36,553 nucleotides of DNA from Actinomycetota bacterium (lineage in GTDB: Bacteria; Actinomycetota; Acidimicrobiia; Acidimicrobiales; CADCTF01), in the NCBI GenBank assembly GCA_019348255.1, contig JAHWJU010000008.1, positions 2,490-39,042 of the forward strand, given 5' to 3'. Below, piece by piece: positions 1 through 6,642 of the stretch; within the stretch, counting starts at the first letter, position 1; the number at the start of each line of letters is the position of its first letter. Made by a program: the position numbers and the translations under genes. The notes under the pieces are model-generated. The model worked only from the letters and a program-made list of their open reading frames with translations, had not been told where the DNA came from and ran no database searches.

Positions 1-35
1 GCTTCTTCTCCCGCATGCGCAGCGCCTTCAAGTAA
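1..35 (+). CDS. C-terminal end of a probable DnaJ chaperone (partial)
   Basis: The first 35 bases hold an open frame ending FFSRMRSAFK followed by TAA at 33-35. A short aromatic/basic tail of the type FF-x-x-(V/I/M)-(K/R) is common at the C-terminus of DnaJ, and dnaJ directly upstream of rsmE is a frequent bacterial gene order. Only eleven residues are visible, so the identification rests mainly on context. The rest of the gene lies outside the window. Confidence 0.45.
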   Translation, partial: FFSRMRSAFK

Positions 36-113
36 GCCGGCGCCGCTGTGTTCCCCGCTCAGCAGGGCCGCTCGGGCCCTGTGCTCCCCGCTCCGGAGGG
101 CCGGCCGGGCCGG

Positions 114-806
114 GTGGGGCGCGTCGCCGCCCACCTCTTCGTGGCCGACCTGGAGCGGCCTGAGGTCGCCGACGAGGACCGTCACCACCTGGAGCGGGTG
201 CTTCGTCTCCGCCCGGGCGAGACCATGACCGTCTCCGACGGCAGGGGAGGTCACCGGCGCTGCTTGCTCGGGGCGGGCCTGTCTCTGCAGCCCACGGCCG
301 AGGTGGTGTGGACGCCGGCGCCGGCGCCCGCCCTCTCCGTCGGCTTCGCCCTGGTCAAGGGGGAGCGACCGGAATGGACGGTCCAGAAGCTGACCGAATG
401 CGGCATCGACCGCATCGTCCCTTTTGTGGGGGCGCGCTCGGTGGTGCGCTGGGAGCCGGAGCGGGCCGACAGGCACCTGGCTCGCCTCCGGCGCATCGCC
501 CGAGAGGCGGCCATGCAGAGCCGGCGGGTCTGGCTGCCGGCGGTCGAGCCCGTGAGCGATGTGGCCACGCTGGCCGCCGCCGAGGGCGCAATCGTGGCCA
601 TCGCCGATCCCGATGGGGATGCCCCCGGTCTGGCCCGGCCGTTCGTGCTGGTCGGCCCCGAGGGAGGGTGGAGCGACGACGAACGGAAAACCGCCCCCGC
701 GACGGTGCGGCTGGGGCCCCACGTACTGCGGACGGAGACGGCGGCAGTGGCGGCCGGCGTCCTGCTGAGCGCGCTGCGTGCCAGGCTCGTCGTTCCCGGG
801 TCCTGA
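114..806 (+). CDS. rsmE: 16S rRNA m3U1498 methyltransferase RsmE
   Basis: RsmE is a SPOUT-class enzyme that uses SAM to methylate N3 of U1498 in 16S rRNA on the 30S subunit. The protein shows the family's N-terminal RNA-binding part (HLFVADL, then VSDGRGG), the KGERPEWTVQKLTECG helix, and the knotted C-terminal SAM site GPEGGWSDDE followed by LGPHVLRTETAA. I chose the GTG at 114 (about 230 aa, beginning VGRVAAHLFV) because family members begin just before HLFV. The in-frame GTG at 48 would add 22 proline/glycine-rich residues with no family match. The gene follows the probable dnaJ end by 78 bp. No clear Shine-Dalgarno sequence precedes either start. Confidence 0.93.
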   Translation: MGRVAAHLFVADLERPEVADEDRHHLERVLRLRPGETMTVSDGRGGHRRCLLGAGLSLQPTAEVVWTPAPAPALSVGFALVKGERPEWTVQKLTECGIDRIVPFVGARSVVRWEPERADRHLARLRRIAREAAMQSRRVWLPAVEPVSDVATLAAAEGAIVAIADPDGDAPGLARPFVLVGPEGGWSDDERKTAPATVRLGPHVLRTETAAVAAGVLLSALRARLVVPGS

Positions 807-843
807 TCCCTTGCCTCGCTGCGTGTTCATTTTTCGGGTTTTT

Positions 844-856
844 TCACGTTAGGTGG
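844..856. promoter_or_regulatory. Possible BldD operator upstream of bldD
   Basis: TCAC-GTTAG-GTGG matches the published BldD half-site layout TnAC-N5-GTnA, including the invariant AC-N5-GT core; only the last base differs (G for A). It lies about 55 bp before the bldD start, next to an AT-rich patch (827-846) that is unusual for this GC-rich DNA. BldD of Streptomyces represses its own gene, so an operator here would make sense. A single near-match is weak evidence. Confidence 0.35.
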
Positions 857-910
857 GATGGCCGGGGCTCGACGTGGAATACTGAGTGGGACAGAGGGGG
901 TCGACCCGCA

Positions 911-1465
911 ATGACGGACAACTCAATGCCGGCAAACTACGCACAACGAGTGGGTGAGCGTCTACGCCTCATCCGCAAGCAGAAGAACCTGTCGTTGCAG
1001 GAGGTCGAAGCCAGCTCGAACCAGGAGTTCAAGGCTTCGGTGCTGGGAGCCTACGAGCGGGGCGAGCGGGCCATCTCCGTGCCCCGGCTCCAGCGGCTGG
1101 CCAAGTTCTACACGGTGCCGGTCGACCAGCTCCTCCCCCAGGACGACGACGAGTTCGGCCGGATCCGTGACGACGAGGTGCTCGACCTGACCTCCGGCAG
1201 CGAGGGGGACGAGACCACCGCCCGGCCCGCCCGGCGCTACGACGAGGACCGGGTGTCGATCGACCTGGGCCGCCTCCAGACCGTCGCCGGCCAGGAGCGC
1301 GAGATGCTCACCCGCTACCTGGGCATGATCCAGGTCCAGCGCCAGGACTTCAACGGCAGGGTGCTCACCATCCGGTCCGAGGACCTGCGGGCCATCGCCT
1401 GCCTCTTCGAGACGTCGACCGACACGATGCGCCGCCGCCTCGACGAGATGGGCCTTCGCCGGTAG
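911..1465 (+). CDS. bldD: BldD-like c-di-GMP-responsive transcriptional regulator
   Basis: 184 aa. Residues about 8-77 form an XRE-type helix-turn-helix domain (YAQRVGERLRLIRKQ, LGAYERGERAISVPRLQRLAKFY, VDQLLP) very like the DNA-binding domain of Streptomyces BldD. An acidic linker (about 78-115) leads to a C-terminal domain. That domain contains RQD at 144-146, eight residues, and RSED at 155-158, an exact fit to the RXD-X8-RXXD signature by which BldD binds a c-di-GMP tetramer that drives dimerisation. ATG 911 was chosen because the HTH starts right after it and a purine-rich GAGGGGG lies upstream at 894-900. A BldD-box-like site at 844-856 suggests autoregulation. The targets in this organism are unknown. 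Other XRE regulators share the HTH, but the C-terminal motif makes BldD the best call. Confidence 0.88.
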   Translation: MTDNSMPANYAQRVGERLRLIRKQKNLSLQEVEASSNQEFKASVLGAYERGERAISVPRLQRLAKFYTVPVDQLLPQDDDEFGRIRDDEVLDLTSGSEGDETTARPARRYDEDRVSIDLGRLQTVAGQEREMLTRYLGMIQVQRQDFNGRVLTIRSEDLRAIACLFETSTDTMRRRLDEMGLRR

Positions 1466-1485
1466 CCGGCGCCGCCGACGCCGGC

Positions 1486-2556
1486 GTGACCGGCATCGAC
1501 CCCCCCTTCGGGGTCTACGTCCACATCCCCTTCTGTCGCCGGCGCTGCGACTACTGCGCCTTCGCCACCTGGACCGACCGCCACCACCTCCACCAGGCCT
1601 ACGCCGCGGCATGCCGGCGGGAGGTGCAGGCGGCCGCGCTTCCCCCGGCCACCAGCGTGTTCTTCGGAGGGGGTACGCCGTCACTCCTGCCCGCCCCCCT
1701 GCTGGTGTCCGTTCTCGACGCCATCGAGCGGGTACCGGGGGCGGAGGTCACCGTCGAGTGCAATCCCGAGACGGTGACCGCGGAGCTACTCGACAGCTAC
1801 GCCGCCGGTGGCGTCAACCGGCTCTCCCTGGGGGTGCAGTCGATGGTCCCCAGGGTGCTGTCGTCGCTGGGCCGGGACCACGATCCCGCGGTCGTCGAGC
1901 CGGCGGTCCAGCGGGTCAAGGCGGCCGGCTTCGGGACGTGGAGCGTGGACCTGATCCATGGGGCGGCCGGTGAGTCGCTGGAGGACTGGCGGCGGACGCT
2001 CGACCAGGTGCTGGCCCTGGAGCCGCCCCACGTGAGCGCCTACGCCCTGACGGTGGAGCCGGGGACGCCGCTGGCCCGCCAGCGGGACCGCCAGCCCGAC
2101 GACGACGCCCAGGCCGACAAGTACCTGGTGGCCGAAGCCACCCTCACCGCGGCCGGACTGGCCAACTACGAGATCTCGAACTGGGCCCGGCCCGGCCACG
2201 AGTGCGGCCACAACCGCCTGTACTGGGAGGGCGGTGACTACCGGGGCATCGGCTGTGCCGCCCACTCCCACCAGGATGGCCGGCGCTGGTGGAACGTCCG
2301 CACCCCCGACCGCTACATCGCCGCGATCGAGGCCGGCGCCTCGCCGGTGGCCGCCTCTGAGGTGCTGGCGCCGGCCGATCGGCGAATGGAGGCCCTCCAG
2401 CTGGCCCTGCGCACCCGCGCAGGGGTCCCGGCCGGGGCTCTGCCGCCCGAGGCCCGGGCGGGGCTGGGTGATCTGGTCGTCGAAGACGGGGGGCTGGTCC
2501 GCCTCACGCCTACCGGGCGGCTCCTGGCCGACGAGGTGGCGGTGCGGCTGCGGTGA
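1486..2556 (+). CDS. hemW: HemW-like radical SAM protein (heme chaperone family)
   Basis: 356 aa, GTG start 20 bp after bldD. The radical-SAM cluster motif CRRRCDYC (Cys17, Cys21, Cys24) has the HemW/HemN spacing CX3CX2C and is preceded by VYVHIPFC. FFGGGTPS and ECNPE are the SAM-binding strands, and HNRLYW is the HNxxYW motif that marks HemW rather than true coproporphyrinogen III dehydrogenase HemN. HemW binds heme and is thought to deliver it to respiratory proteins. Many genomes annotate this family as oxygen-independent coproporphyrinogen III oxidase, but the short N-terminus and HNxxYW favour HemW. It is probably co-transcribed with bldD. Its stop faces the end of the Tad operon (38 bp gap, no T-rich terminator). 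Confidence 0.93.
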   Translation: MTGIDPPFGVYVHIPFCRRRCDYCAFATWTDRHHLHQAYAAACRREVQAAALPPATSVFFGGGTPSLLPAPLLVSVLDAIERVPGAEVTVECNPETVTAELLDSYAAGGVNRLSLGVQSMVPRVLSSLGRDHDPAVVEPAVQRVKAAGFGTWSVDLIHGAAGESLEDWRRTLDQVLALEPPHVSAYALTVEPGTPLARQRDRQPDDDAQADKYLVAEATLTAAGLANYEISNWARPGHECGHNRLYWEGGDYRGIGCAAHSHQDGRRWWNVRTPDRYIAAIEAGASPVAASEVLAPADRRMEALQLALRTRAGVPAGALPPEARAGLGDLVVEDGGLVRLTPTGRLLADEVAVRLR

Positions 2557-2593
2557 GCACCAGTCCGCTCCCGGCCGCCGCCCGCCGGTCGCG

Positions 2594-3154
2594 TCAGTGG
2601 TTCGGCTGGCCGGGGGGAGCCTCGGAGCGGTAGTTCGCCGACAGCTCCCGGTCGCGGGCCGGGGCCGCATGGTCGAGCACATCCCGCTTGACGCAGCGCA
2701 CCACGGTGCGGCGGGGCTCCACCTTCACCTGCATCTCGTCGGTGATGGCGGCCACGATGAACAGGCCCCTTCCGTGCTCGTCGTCGTCGGGCACATCCTG
2801 CAGCCCGTGCTCCACAGGCCAGGCGAAGCCACCGCCGCCGTCCTCCACCTCGATGATCACAGCCTTGTTCTCCGACCAAGCCCGCACCGCCACCGATGAT
2901 TCGGTGTCACTGGCCGAGCGCATTGCGTTGGTGCACAGCTCGGAGCAGGCGATGAGCAGGTCGTCGACGCTGTCGACGTTCACCCGGTGGTGAGACGCAA
3001 GCCACTGGCCCAGAGCCCTGCGGACGATCTGGACGGCGGCCGGGCTGGGACTGAAGCGGTAGTCGAAGGGGGCCGGCCACTCCCCGGCTGCCGGCCCCTG
3101 GGCGCGTTCGCCCCGCCTGCGATGGTCGACGGTTTTCGAGGACTGACTGTGCAT
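2594..3154 (-). CDS. RsbW/SpoIIAB-like ATP-binding regulatory protein (anti-sigma factor family)
   Basis: 186 aa with a single GHKL ATPase fold. The N box is SELCTNA (Glu72, Asn76), the G1 box is DGGGGF (105-110) and the G2 box is GRGLFIV (128-134). Such stand-alone kinases phosphorylate anti-anti-sigma factors and bind sigma factors; actinobacteria carry many paralogues. I chose the ATG at 3154 because GGGGAG lies 5 nt upstream; a longer in-frame GTG start at 3214 lacks such a site. It is the last gene on the Tad-operon strand, 63 bp after the LysM gene, so it may be operon-linked or separate. No partner anti-anti-sigma gene or cognate sigma gene is adjacent, so its target is unknown. Confidence 0.85.
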   Translation of the reverse strand: MHSQSSKTVDHRRRGERAQGPAAGEWPAPFDYRFSPSPAAVQIVRRALGQWLASHHRVNVDSVDDLLIACSELCTNAMRSASDTESSVAVRAWSENKAVIIEVEDGGGGFAWPVEHGLQDVPDDDEHGRGLFIVAAITDEMQVKVEPRRTVVRCVKRDVLDHAAPARDRELSANYRSEAPPGQPNH

Positions 3155-3217
3155 CGGGCTCCCCAGGAGCGGACGCGGAGGTCCAGCCGAGCTGAACCTA
3201 CCCGTGGGGGACACCGG

Positions 3218-3973
3218 CTAACCAGGGGCCGCCGGAGGGTCCGGTACCTCGAGAATCTGCCCCGGGATCAGGAGATCCGGGTTGTCCCGGTCCACCAGGC
3301 GGCCCCTGTTGGCTTCGATCAGCTGTCTCCAATAGCCCGTGGTCTCCTGGTCGCTCGGTCGCCGGCCCCAGGCGGCGGCCAGCACCTCCTCGGCCACCCG
3401 CCAGAAGTGATCACCCTTCCGTACCGTCCAGGGCGTGCCGGCGGAGGACCGGGTGTCACCCTCGTCCGGCAGTCGTCGCATGACCACCTCCTCCTCCGGC
3501 AGAGGCGTCATGAGCACCTCGTCCTGGGTGGGCGCGGCGCCGGCAGCCGCGGCATCGACCGCGGTCGACGCGCCGGCCGGCCCGGTGGCGGGCGTCACCG
3601 CGCCGGCGGGGGCGAGAGTGGATGCCGCGAACGAGAGGCCGACGGCGGCCTGCACCAGGCGGCGAAGCACCGGCAGGCTCAGCGACTCGACCACAGCGGC
3701 CGCCCGCAGCACCCCCGCTGCCCGCAGGACCACCGCCGCCACAGCGGTTCCGAGGAGGTACCAGGCGAAGACCACGGCGCCGAGGCGCACCAGCGCGAAG
3801 ACGGCGATGGCGGGCCCCCGGCTGTCGAGCCATCGCTGGAGCGGGTCGGCGCCGGCGCCGAGCGGGGGCGCGGCCATCGCGCCCGAGCCCAGGAGGTCCA
3901 GGCACAAGAGCGCGCCGATGAGGACCACGACCCAGGCGGCGAGGCGCGCCGCGGCTTGCGTCCGGTCGTTCAT
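3218..3973 (-). CDS. LysM-domain membrane protein of the Tad locus
   Basis: 251 aa. Hydrophobic segments at about 11-34, 55-84 and 105-125 suggest two or three membrane spans, followed by an Ala/Pro-rich, then acidic linker. A C-terminal LysM domain spans about 182-243 (WTVRKGDHFWRVAEEVL, then NRGRLVDRDNPDLLIPGQILEV). LysM binds peptidoglycan glycan strands, so the protein could anchor the pilus machine to the cell wall. The ATG overlaps the upstream gene's stop in an ATGA, indicating translational coupling. The role in the pilus is inferred from position only; the domain itself is clear. Confidence 0.85.
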   Translation of the reverse strand: MNDRTQAAARLAAWVVVLIGALLCLDLLGSGAMAAPPLGAGADPLQRWLDSRGPAIAVFALVRLGAVVFAWYLLGTAVAAVVLRAAGVLRAAAVVESLSLPVLRRLVQAAVGLSFAASTLAPAGAVTPATGPAGASTAVDAAAAGAAPTQDEVLMTPLPEEEVVMRRLPDEGDTRSSAGTPWTVRKGDHFWRVAEEVLAAAWGRRPSDQETTGYWRQLIEANRGRLVDRDNPDLLIPGQILEVPDPPAAPG

Positions 3974-4977
3974 CGGCGGGCCGCGGTTGCCACGACGACC
4001 ACCGACTGGTCCGACAACCGCACCGCGGCGTGACCGCACCCGCGCGCCTCGAGCGCCACTGCTCCCACTACCACCCGCACCGGCCGGCCCGGCTGCGGCT
4101 CTGCGTCGGTGGCCCAGCGGTCGAACACGAACAGGGCACCGGTCGCGGGTCGCAGCAGGGCCGGCGTCTTGATCTGGTCGCAGTTCCAGTCGCCCAGCAC
4201 GATCACGTCGTCGCTGGCGCCCACGGCCCAGCGACGAGGGCCCGCTCGGATGATGCCGTCGGCGACCTCGACCGTGTCCGGGCAACCGTCGCCGTCGACA
4301 TCGGCGCTGAACGCGCTCGGGGCGGGGCACGCCGGGTCCATCGGGGGAGACGGCCACAGCCGGGTGGCGGGCGGGGGAGGGGCCGGCGCGGCGGGGGTAA
4401 CGGGTGCAGGCGGCGCCGACACCGCTTCCGAGCGGCCGACCGCCGGCTCCTCGAGCGGTGAGCGCACCGCCGACCACGCCAGGAGAGCGGCCGCTCCGAT
4501 CACGGCCACTCCTCCGGCCCCGATCACCCGCTTCGTCAGTCGTGGTGCTGGCTGGCCGTCCGCCAGTCGTCCCAGGCGGGTGCCCACCTCAGCGGCGGTA
4601 GGCCCCTCTACGGTCGCGGCTGCCGCCTCCAGTGCCAGTTCGCGAAGCCTCGCTGCCGGCGACGGGGAGGGCCGGCCCGGGAAGTAGCGCCGCCAACCTG
4701 TCTGCTCGCGGCCGCTCAGGGTCAGGCGCAGCACCCGGAAGGGGTCACTGGCACCGAGGGCGTCCAGAAGGAGGCGGCCGAGGGCGACGACATCGTCGTG
4801 AGGAGCAGCCGACGGACAGGCCCCTCCACCTTCCTTGAGCTCCACGGCGTGGGGGGGCCCGAGAACGGCGTGGTCGGCATCGACTGCGCCGTGAACCTGA
4901 CCCTGTTCGTGTAGCGAGGCGAGCTTGTGGGCGATGTGCCCTCCCGCCGCCGCCAGTTCCTCGACCCGGGGTTCCAT
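3970..4977 (-). CDS. Truncated pseudokinase C-lobe, membrane helix and FG-GAP/VCBS-like extracellular domain
   Basis: 335 aa. Residues 5-90 resemble the C-lobe of a bacterial Ser/Thr kinase: IAHKLASLHEQGQVHGAVDADH is in the place of the catalytic loop and HDDVVALGRLLLDAL in the place of the DVYSLG helix. The catalytic Asp of HRD is Ala31, the metal-binding Asn is His36, the DFG segment is absent, and there is no N-lobe. So this is not an active kinase. One membrane helix (about 151-171) and a Pro/Ala linker lead to a domain with DVDGDGCPD (226-234) and GDWNCDQIKTPALLRPATG, which resembles FG-GAP/VCBS repeats with a calcium-loop-like Asp pattern. The start codon lies inside a perfect palindrome (4972-4988), and no Shine-Dalgarno sequence is visible. 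It is ATGA-coupled to the LysM gene. Function is unknown; it may be a scaffold linking cytoplasmic and outer parts of the pilus system. Confidence 0.75.
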   Translation of the reverse strand: MEPRVEELAAAGGHIAHKLASLHEQGQVHGAVDADHAVLGPPHAVELKEGGGACPSAAPHDDVVALGRLLLDALGASDPFRVLRLTLSGREQTGWRRYFPGRPSPSPAARLRELALEAAAATVEGPTAAEVGTRLGRLADGQPAPRLTKRVIGAGGVAVIGAAALLAWSAVRSPLEEPAVGRSEAVSAPPAPVTPAAPAPPPPATRLWPSPPMDPACPAPSAFSADVDGDGCPDTVEVADGIIRAGPRRWAVGASDDVIVLGDWNCDQIKTPALLRPATGALFVFDRWATDAEPQPGRPVRVVVGAVALEARGCGHAAVRLSDQSVVVVATAARR

Positions 4978-4988
4978 GTGACATGGAA
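4972..4988. repeat. 17-bp palindrome spanning the pseudokinase start codon
   Basis: TTCCATGTGACATGGAA has two perfect 8-bp arms around one central base. On the minus strand it covers the ATG of the pseudokinase gene (4977-4975) in the 42-bp gap after the tadG-like gene. It could be an operator for an internal promoter or an RNA hairpin that hides the start codon. Confidence 0.7.
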
Positions 4989-5019
4989 TATCAGGAGAAA
5001 CGGTGGAAAAGCAAGATGT

Positions 5020-5469
5020 TCATGCGCTTCGGGCGCTGGCCGTTGAGCGGGCGGTGACGGTGGTGGACCTGGCAGCGCCGGGGATGGCGGGAGCGAACAG
5101 ATACCGCACCCGCGCCGTAGCCTCCACCACCACCTGCGTTCCATCTGTGACGGCCCGGCCGCTCCACTGCTCGTAGCCGGCCGGCCGGCGTAAATCGGAG
5201 AACGTCATCTCCACGAAAGCCGTCGCCCGGGTCTGGTCCAACTGCACCGCGCCGCCGCTGGAGCGGTAGAAGCTTTCCTCCGCCAGGGCCCAGCCGGCCA
5301 GGTCGTTGGCGGCGGCGGCCGTGCGATTGGAAAGGTCGCGCTGGGCCAGGACCACGATGGCGGAATCGATGGCTATGGCTCCGAGGACCAACAGCACCAG
5401 AACTGCCGCGGGTACGAGCATGAGCACCGAACCGCTCTCGCGGTGACGGAGACCGGTTCGGAGCTTCAC
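5020..5469 (-). CDS. TadG-like pilus-assembly protein
   Basis: 149 aa, GTG start overlapping the preceding gene's stop (GTGA). The N-terminus RHRESGSVLMLVPAAVLVLLVLGAIAIDSAI has the RERGSxxxLVP-hydrophobic helix of the TadE/TadG-like pilus assembly family, with one membrane span at about 14-36. The remainder (about 115 residues) would face outside and ends in a strand-rich VVVEATARVRYLF segment. TadG/TadE-like pseudopilins are processed or membrane-held subunits that help assemble Flp pili. It is much shorter than proteobacterial TadG, which carries a vWA domain absent here. Fourth pilin-like gene of the operon. Confidence 0.8.
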   Translation of the reverse strand: MKLRTGLRHRESGSVLMLVPAAVLVLLVLGAIAIDSAIVVLAQRDLSNRTAAAANDLAGWALAEESFYRSSGGAVQLDQTRATAFVEMTFSDLRRPAGYEQWSGRAVTDGTQVVVEATARVRYLFAPAIPGAARSTTVTARSTASARSA

Positions 5470-5942
5470 GGTTGCAGCGCAGCCGGGCACTGGGTCCGGT
5501 CCGGCAGGCCGCTGCGAAAGGGGTCCACGATCTCGGAGTGGCGGGCACGCGCCGTGAAGCCCGTGCCGTGACGGCCCACGACGGGCAGGCTGATCAGCGG
5601 TACCGGGTATTCGATGCGCACGGTCACCCGCGCGCACCGCAGGAGCTGGGGCGCCTCTTCCGTGGAGAACCGCATCTTCCTCGGGTCCCGCCCATAGCCG
5701 GCGATGGAGTCACCGGCGGCCAATTGAGCCTCGCGCAGCGCGTCGTCCACCGTCGGTCCCGCGGATTCCACGTAGGCCCGGGCCGCCTCCCGCGCAGCTG
5801 CGGACGCCGCCAGTTTCGCATCGAAGACGCCCCACGCGTTGGCAAGCACGAGGGTGCCGATGACGAAGACGAGGACACCGAACACGATCCCCTCCAGGCC
5901 TCCCACCTGCCCCGCCTCGCCTCCTGGTCCCGGCGGCCTCAC
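5466..5942 (-). CDS. TadE-like pseudopilin
   Basis: 158 aa, GTG start overlapping the upstream stop by four bases. After a short Gly/Pro-rich leader, residues about 16-36 (LEGIVFGVLVFVIGTLVLANAW) form the TadE-type helix, with the Glu of GGLEG just before it, as in prepilin-like substrates. FDAKLAASAAAREAARAYVES follows, a typical amphipathic TadE segment. The C-terminal part contains VTVRIEYPVPLISLPVVG, matching the strand found in TadE proteins. It is probably a minor pilin. The reading order and overlaps place it between the other TadE-like gene and the TadG-like gene. Confidence 0.82.
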   Translation of the reverse strand: MRPPGPGGEAGQVGGLEGIVFGVLVFVIGTLVLANAWGVFDAKLAASAAAREAARAYVESAGPTVDDALREAQLAAGDSIAGYGRDPRKMRFSTEEAPQLLRCARVTVRIEYPVPLISLPVVGRHGTGFTARARHSEIVDPFRSGLPDRTQCPAALQP

Positions 5943-6304
5943 GACTGCAGGACCTCCCGCTCCCTGCGCACCCGCGCCGTGCGCCGGATCTCGTCCATCC
6001 CCAGAGGACGCCGCAGGTAGGCCGGCAGGAAGCTCGGGCTTTCACCCCGCACGACCAGCACCTCGAACTGCTCGTCCGATTGCCATTCGAGCGGTAGCAG
6101 CCGCTCGCGGCCATAGGCACCCAGCAGCTCGACGACGTGCGCTCCAGCGGCCGCCCGTGCGGCGGCGGAGTCCTCCGTCATATCGGCGCCGGCGGCCAGG
6201 CGAGCCCCATCGTGGGCAGCGGCGGTGACCACGGAGGTGGCATAGAGGTGGTAGATCACCTGCACCGCCAGGAGCAGGAACAGCAGAAAGACCATCACTC
6301 CCAC
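5939..6304 (-). CDS. TadE-like pseudopilin (start uncertain)
   Basis: The C-terminal 121 residues are clear: VMVFLLFLLLAVQVIYHLYATSVVTAAAHDGARLAAG is a TadE-family helix with the usual Ala-rich follow-on, ending RREREVLQS. The listed start is the first in-frame GTG (6304). It leaves almost no N-terminus before the membrane helix, whereas the same frame continues upstream as GEAGSGLLPTTVG, the expected TadE leader. No ATG, GTG or TTG exists in that frame between the flp stop (6376) and 6304. Either a non-canonical start (such as CTG) is used, or a one-base indel near 6335-6345 separates the gene from a GTG at 6342 in another frame. Coupled to the next gene by GTGA. Confidence 0.72.
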   Translation of the reverse strand: MGVMVFLLFLLLAVQVIYHLYATSVVTAAAHDGARLAAGADMTEDSAAARAAAGAHVVELLGAYGRERLLPLEWQSDEQFEVLVVRGESPSFLPAYLRRPLGMDEIRRTARVRREREVLQS

Positions 6305-6375
6305 CGTCGTCGGCAGCAGCCCGCTCCCGGCCTCTCCGGCACCGGGTGGGGTCCCGGGCCCGGGCGCCGCAGGAA

Positions 6376-6597
6376 CTAGTTGCTGATCTGCTCGATGTTC
6401 TTGTCGATCTTCTTCTGGGTGTTGTCCAGGGTGAGCTTGAACCCGGCCCACACCGCCACACCCAGGAACGCCATGATCAGCACGGCTATCGCCGTGGAGA
6501 TGATTCCCTCGCCGCGCTCGGACCGGGCTCCTGCCGCGCCACGGTCGCTCCGGAAGGTCAGCTGCCAGACGTAGAGGCGGAGCAGGGGATCGGTCAT
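6376..6597 (-). CDS. Flp/type IVb-like major pilin candidate
   Basis: 73 aa. The sequence RSERGEGIISTAIAVLIMAFLGVAVWAG is a class III signal: basic region, Gly-Glu junction, then a hydrophobic stretch (about 33-52). It is followed by a short hydrophilic tail (LTLDNTQKKIDKNIEQISN). This size and layout fit a small pilin cleaved by a prepilin peptidase at G/E. I chose ATG 6597 because AAAGGA lies 9 nt upstream; an in-frame GTG six codons earlier overlaps that site. It sits between tadC and the TadE-like genes, with 45 bp after tadC. It lacks the Glu-Tyr pair of classical Flp pilins, so the label is by position and architecture. Confidence 0.75.
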   Translation of the reverse strand: MTDPLLRLYVWQLTFRSDRGAAGARSERGEGIISTAIAVLIMAFLGVAVWAGFKLTLDNTQKKIDKNIEQISN

Positions 6598-6642
6598 GAC
6601 GGCCGTTCCTTTCACGGGTCGGGGCCAATGTTGACACGGCGG

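Noticed and set aside
48-113. Longer rsmE start at GTG 48
   Set aside because: The 22 added residues are Gly/Pro/Arg-rich and unlike any RsmE N-terminus; GTG 114 fits the family.
827-846. T-rich stretch after rsmE as an intrinsic terminator
   Set aside because: The T-runs are not preceded by a GC-rich stem, so it is listed only as an AT-rich patch near the bldD promoter.
2313-2879. Minus-strand frame across the end of hemW
   Set aside because: Shadow of hemW and of the RsbW-like gene; Arg/Ala/Gly-rich, no motif.
4722-5144. Minus-strand frame that would extend the pseudokinase region upstream
   Set aside because: It is in a different frame, overlaps the tadG-like gene and shows no kinase N-lobe motifs such as a GxGxxG loop or VAxK.
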